Shown here: piece after piece, positions 58,738-64,000 of the stretch
Layout: every line of letters starts with the position of its first letter
Position numbering within the stretch: position 1 is the first letter of the stretch
Notes under the pieces: model-generated
What the model was told of the DNA's origin: nothing
Databases searched by the model: none
The model's input: the letters and a program-made list of their open reading frames with translations, nothing else
Assembly: GCA_027405735.1 (NCBI GenBank)
Contig: JAPEHQ010000020.1
Span: 620,001-684,000 of the forward strand
DNA length: 64,000 nucleotides
Reading direction: 5' to 3'
From: Mucor racemosus
Lineage: Eukaryota > Mucoromycota > Mucoromycetes > Mucorales > Mucoraceae
Made by a program: the position numbers and the translations under genes

Positions 58738-60213
58738 TCTAGACAGCAATGACAATAGAATAACATAGCGGATAGGCAATTACCAGGTGAAGAATTTCAT
58801 ACGACGGTAGCCCATCTAAACCGGGGTTACCCTTGCGAGGGCACCGTTTAAATTCTTCTATAGTATCATCGTAAGTAATATTATAAAGAATGGACCGAGC
58901 ATTGCTGATGGAGAGTTGCTTGTGTATATAACTCAACATTTTATCCAGGTAATTTACATCAATTAGTTTGGCTGTATAAAGATTCGAGTAGAAGACGTGA
59001 ATAGCTGCCAACTTGGATGGATTCGATGTCTTCATAGTTAACGCCAGTAACAGGGTGTATTATCTTCTTAAAATTCATGGATGAATTTTTACCAGCGATG
59101 GTACAAGCCAAATAGCTAGCCAATTTCTCATTGAATTCAAGCTATTTTTTCTCTGCTTTAAGCAGAGGAGTCTCGGCTCGTTCTTGTTGTACCTTAGCAA
59201 TTTGGGCTTCAATATTCGGTAAGAGCGTCTGTAAAACATGAGTGTCATTACGATATCGACGTAAACTACTGTTTCAATTACTTTGGAGGTCCCGTATTAT
59301 TTGCTTCTGTTTGACAGCACGTATACGACAAAAATATTGGGTAACTTTTTTAACTATACTTTTGATGTAATCCCACTGTTTCTGAACTGAAATAAACGTA
59401 GATAAGTTGTGTAATTATATAGCTGTCCAGTTCTTGGTTGAGTTTTTGAACATATAACCGATTGGTAGTCAGATAAAGGTCAGCCTTCCAGGTACCTTTA
59501 CCGATATTGGAAGCGCCAACAGTGTAGGTAAATAAAAGAAGTGGATTATCCGTTTATGCTGTCTTTATAAACGCAAGATTGGCCTCATTGATGTTTGAGT
59601 GTAAGTTGAATCTTGCAAAAACATAATCAATTGTGGACATATCAGTTTCTCTTTTAAACATTATATCATAAAAGAATTGTCCAGGAACATTAAAACAATC
59701 ATGGAGATAATTTTTTATGAATTAAAGAAGATTATTTGTTGGATTAGTTACGGAGAACTGCTCACTACTGTTGTCAAATGAGTAATTGAAGTCTCCAATT
59801 ACAATCATAGACAATACTATAGACTCAGAGTCAGTTAAGGATAGAATCATAATAACCATATTTTTGAAGAATGTGTTTTTATTATAAACATTGTGTTTCG
59901 CAGATGCATAATAAATTGGGAATGTAAAATGGTGGTATGGAATTATCAACCAGTAAAAATTTTGCAAGTAACAAACGTCCATCAACGGATTCATGAGCCT
60001 TGGCCATTGAAATGGATGGGTTGAGTTGATAATTCCACAATAATGTGTCCAGAGGGACTCATAACATAATAATTTGCAGTGCATAGATGTGGTAAGTTCA
60101 TCAAACTGGTCTGAAGAAATGTGTGTTTCTTGACATAATAAGATATTAAATTTTTCGTTTATTCCAAACAGTCGAATCTTTAATGTAAACATAATACAAA
60201 ACCATACACGCAA
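58738..60213 (-). pseudogene. LINE 5' part: endonuclease and RT start, 3'-truncated
   Basis: Minus strand. 59722-60213 is open and encodes an apurinic-like endonuclease piece (NILLCQETHISSDQFDEL, then VIGDFNYSFDN). Further down, in shifting frames, are the linker (about 59100-59450, VQKQWDYIKSIVKKVTQYF) and the piece FYSNLYTAKLID ... PGLDGLPSYEIL (58739-59035), which matches the LINE at 47166. It stops at about 58738, in the middle of the RT domain. Confidence 0.85.
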
Positions 60214-60439
60214 AAGCTAAAAAAAAAAAAGAACGATTGCACTTGGGATTTGATACTTGTTGCTGTGGTTGTAATTGAGATGACTGCACTTGTGATTATT
60301 GTAATACTGTTTAATATAAATTAATATGGATACACGTTGCTTTACTATAACACCAAATATAGACCGATGCCTTGGATGTGCGACCTATCGGTTTTGGCCC
60401 TTTCATTTAATTTCAATCTCTATTAGAACTGACATTTAA

Positions 60440-60601
60440 TAGAAGTTGTAGTATAAATATCTTCAGGAACCGAAACCTAATAATTCTTGGTTCCCTTTTC
60501 ATTTTACAATAAAGACCCTAGGTTCTCCGTGATTGAATCACTACTAGTCTCTTTATTACTTTTCCTTTTATAAAAATAAGATCTATTTCCCAATAACTCT
60601 C
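60440..60601 (-). mobile_element. Diverged LTR-A-like fragment
   Basis: Shares ACTAGTCTCTTTATTA and the AATAACTCTCA end with the LTR-A copy at 46115-46346. The distal end cannot be fixed. Confidence 0.45.
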
Positions 60602-60699
60602 ACGACCTAAGATATAATATTGACATAACACTTCTGCCTCCACCATGCTTTTATTCCAAATTACACCTGATGTAAAAACATATAAAAATAATGCTAGAA

Positions 60700-61830
60700 T
60701 GGCGTTAATTTTTTGTATTTACAAGATAGATCCAACTGAAAACTACCCTACATTTTTTGTTTCGGCGAAAAATATTGATTTTTGGTCGATATTATCAAAA
60801 TTATAATTCATATCAGCTTAAAGCCTATAATGACTGGGTCCCAAAATCAATTTTTCAGAATGATCGAAAAATGATCAAAAAAACAAGTTCGCTTAATGGC
60901 TCATGAACTGCAAATTTAGTAGACCTAACGTATTAAATAGTTCTTGTACAGTTTTTAAATTTGCATTCTACTAAACAAAATACAGATAAATGTTTCACAT
61001 TAAATTTTGCGTAAAATACAATTGAAACTTTAGAGGTTTTTTAAAGATAAATATTACTTTTTATAAGCATATTTTATATATAATTGATGAAAATAATGCG
61101 CAGCTGAATTATCTGCCGATTGAGCCATTGATGATTTTTCTAGTTGCGTTTTTCATAGAGAAAACAAGATTTTTGTTAATTTTTTTTCAAATTCAGAATT
61201 TCGGATGAGGATATACAAGGGAAAAATTGAAGCTAGAAACAAAAATATTCTTTTATACACAATTTTGTGGATATCTCAACAAAAAAATAATATTTTGAAA
61301 AAAGCTAAAATGAATCCTAGAGAGCTCAACTAGATGGATTAAATACATGTAGAAAACATACTATTCAATTTAGTAAACATTTTGAAATCTACTACAAAAA
61401 TGTCAAAAAAACGAAAAAAAAAATAAAAGTGCCCAGAATTTTTTCATATTGAAATATGTTATAAAGTACTTTGAAACAAATAAGTTTTATTATTAAAACC
61501 TATTAGTATAACTTAATTTTTTGCAGAGATATGAAGGTTCAATTTTTTAATATTTAGCAGTGAAATGCCTGTGAAATCTGAAACATGAGCATTAAAAAAG
61601 CTATAGCAACTGTAAAAAAATAGGATATTTCCGGACAATTGTTTTTGGATTAAAGTTAACCATATCAGGTACATTGATGTATAATTTTTATTGATGTTAT
61701 TTGCTGAAAAAAAAAAATAGATCAAGGATGAAAAGTGAGACCCAGTTTTCAAGGAAAAAGCAGTGTTTTTGAGTTTTTGTGAGTTATAAAATAAATTTAG
61801 GAATAGATAGCATGATGCGACCTATTCAAA
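60700..61830 (-). repeat. R3 dispersed repeat, copy 2 (uninterrupted)
   Basis: Reverse copy of 21243-23000 without the LINE. It carries TCTAGTTGCGTTTTTCAT at 61138 and TTGAAGCTAGAAAC at 61227. Used here to define the LINE insertion site. Confidence 0.75.
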
Positions 61831-63206
61831 TTGGTTTAGCATTGACTAAAGCATAAAAGTAATAACCAGTTTAATGTAATATATGTACTTACACTTTGTA
61901 TTCCCAGAATGAGCTGTTTAAACGGCAATTTTGAAATCAATAATAATATGAAGGCCGCAAATTACTCTTTCAATTTAAATATATGAAAGCAATGTGATGC
62001 TAATGGTTTGATCCATTACATTCCTTTAAGTTCAAAATAAAATATTACATAATATTCCTAATTCATATAAATATCGATAATCAGTACAGATCAATAAACA
62101 CTAATGAATTTATCTGTTCTTTCCTTCCCTTTATATTTATAATCTCAACTTCAATAAATGTATCTTGTTACTTATTTATCATTGCTACTTATGATCAATT
62201 GTTATATAATCCAATATAATTAATTATAGGTGTTAATCATATACTAGTAATAGCAAGTACAATTAGTAACACCAACTTATCTTTCCAATCATATAATATC
62301 CATATTATATATCCCGATTAACATCCATTTGATCTATTACATGTATAGTTATTAAACGCGAAAGCAACTCGTGGCTGTCAAGTTGATGAATACTGAGCGA
62401 AAAAAATAATACTCACACTGCAGATTATATATATATATATGGGATACATACAATAAATTACTTTACGCACATGATCAAAAGTGTACACAAATGAATTTGA
62501 CTGATTCATCATATCACGCAAAACTATACCTTTTGGTCTGCAAAATATTAGAAATATTTGCTCATGAAGACTTCAACTTTTTGCGCTTTGTGTCAAAATG
62601 TACAGAATAGGCGAATAAATTAGCATTAGATAATTTTTTTCCTTTCTCTGTGGTTTTTAGCAAATAGAGTAATAACTCTCCAGATTACAAATGTGTTAAA
62701 AAATGCGGTCATTACAATTTGGATTCATGCAATTCTTGTGAAACAACCATCATATCACTAAATCTTTTGAGGTGCATGATGATGCAGCTCATGATGGAAG
62801 TATTTAAGAGCTTCTAGCTTTATGTGATAAGCAATAATTTAGAATAGTTCATTGAAAATATACCATTGATAAAATTAATACATTTGGTAGGCATTTTTAC
62901 ATGTCAAAGCATTTTTTTTGAAGAATTGTTTTCATATAATCTTAATGTATATTTGTAAGTTAAAAGATCGTTTACAAGAATATATATTTGATCCTATTAA
63001 TTTTGTTTAAATGTCATTGAGTTTTCCAAAGTTGTGAACGACCTGAATTGATATGCAAATCCAATTTTTGATATGCTGGTAATATATCTGTGCAATAGAG
63101 TTTGTTATTACCCCTTGTTTCATCGCAAAGAAAGTGACTTGTTATGGAAACTATTGAAGGCGTTATATATTTTTTATTTTATACGCTTTCATAATTGAAT
63201 TCTTAA
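61831..63206. other. Intergenic before the zinc-finger gene
   Basis: AT-rich, with a TA microsatellite at about 62427-62440. No gene recognised. Confidence 0.45.
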
Positions 63207-64000
63207 ATGAAATTGAGAAATAGAACCGAACGTATTGTAGGCAACATCAAACGAAAGAAACCAGAGATTGGCTTCACCCGTCATACAACAAGAGCTTCTT
63301 TAAAGTACAATAAAATTACTCCAAAGCAGGAATTATCTGACTCAAGTTTGAATAAAGGAGGCTCGAGTGATGACACGTTTATTAGAGATATTAAAAAAGA
63401 TCAAATACAAACCATTAACACATTGAAAGGAAGCCAAATAAATGAGGACGCCCTTGACAATGCCAATGCTGAAATCAAGAAAGAAGATGAAGGGAAATCT
63501 GGAATATTCTTAAGTAGAATTACTGGTAATTATAGCATTTATTAAACAAAATGGGAATTTATTAATGTCTTTTCTACTCAGATGAAGACTTAGAAACAAG
63601 TAATAAAGACTATTGCTATCAATGCCCTATATGTGAGGAGAAAAAAAGCAGTTTTGCAGCAATAGTAGAACATCGGAGATTGGTCCATGGTATCAAATAC
63701 ATAGGAAAATCAGTAATGCATCCCAACTTGGAGCCAAATATTCATGATCCCGAAAAATATTGTCAATCTTGTAAAAAATCATTTTTGTCTGTTAAAGGAT
63801 ATCGGTACCATCTAAGATTGGTTCATTTTATGATAATGAAGCCAACTTGCGGTGATCCACAAAATGGCATCAGTCCTGACCCGAATGATCCCAACTTTTA
63901 TTGCCGCTCATGTAATTATACATATTTAAGTAGAACAATATATCGTCGACATTTGGTATTGCAACATGAAATGAAATTTTCGGAACTAAATGTAAAAGGC
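63207..64000 (+). CDS. C2H2 zinc-finger protein, 5' part (runs off window)
   Basis: Predicted nuclear DNA- or RNA-binding protein; 245 codons seen. Exons 63207-63525 and 63582 onward, with a 56-nt GTAATT...CAG intron. Residues 1-105 are basic and acidic, disordered, starting MKLRNRTERIVGNIKRKKPE. Then three C2H2 fingers: CPICEEKKSSFAAIVEHRRLVH, CQSCKKSFLSVKGYRYHLRLVH and CRSCNYTYLSRTIYRRHLVLQH (positions about 63627, 63762 and 63902). The linkers between fingers are about 24-27 residues and repeat a P-N/D...DPEKY / DPNDPNFY pattern, unlike the short TGEKP linkers of tandem fingers. Target unknown. The 3' end lies outside. Confidence 0.85.

Overview
The window looks like nuclear DNA of an early-diverging fungus, most likely Mucoromycota (Mucorales-like). 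The support is AT-rich sequence, protein genes with many short GT-AG introns of about 50-105 nt, CT- or T-rich tracts just upstream of start codons, a nuclear-type tRNA-Leu, a fungal-type purine permease, and a dense load of Tc1/mariner, LINE and solo-LTR debris. Species cannot be set from the sequence alone.

Layout. Positions 1-8.6 kb are repeats (a 1-kb family here called R1, two solo LTR families, a foldback MITE, a 68-bp tandem array). From 8.6 to 14.5 kb are three host genes: a nucleobase:cation symporter of the UapA type (minus), a divergent secreted cytidine-deaminase-fold enzyme (plus), and a 2-oxoglutarate/Fe(II) dioxygenase (plus). From 16.8 to 19.2 kb lies repeat DNA carrying the 3' end of a dynein intermediate chain gene. 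A cinnamyl-alcohol-dehydrogenase-type zinc alcohol dehydrogenase (minus) is at 19.2-20.3 kb, a LINE inserted in another repeat (R3) at 21.2-23 kb, and tRNA-Leu(AAG) at 23.9 kb. The main conserved block, 25.3-30.9 kb, has three plus-strand genes: an AFG2B/SPATA5L1-like two-domain AAA ATPase, an F-BAR/RhoGAP protein, and a small protein with an exact VCP/Cdc48-interacting motif (SVIP-like). From 31 to 63 kb almost everything is mobile or decayed: two 1.65-kb Tc1 elements (one with an intact transposase), a third decayed Tc1, a CACTA/Tnp2-like pseudogene, two LINE pieces, nested LTR/MITE insertions, and a pair of decayed unrecognised reading frames at 50.8-52.3 kb. A C2H2 zinc-finger gene enters at 63.2 kb and runs off the window.

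How things fit. The permease and the secreted deaminase share a 227-bp divergent promoter holding three GATA-factor consensus sites, consistent with nitrogen-regulated purine use (inference). The AAA ATPase and the SVIP-like protein, 2.8 kb apart, both touch Cdc48-type AAA biology. Exon models were built by hand from splice signals and reading-frame closure; for the complete genes all exon phases close exactly. Repeat families are named R1, R3, R4, R6, LTR-A, LTR-B only for this report.
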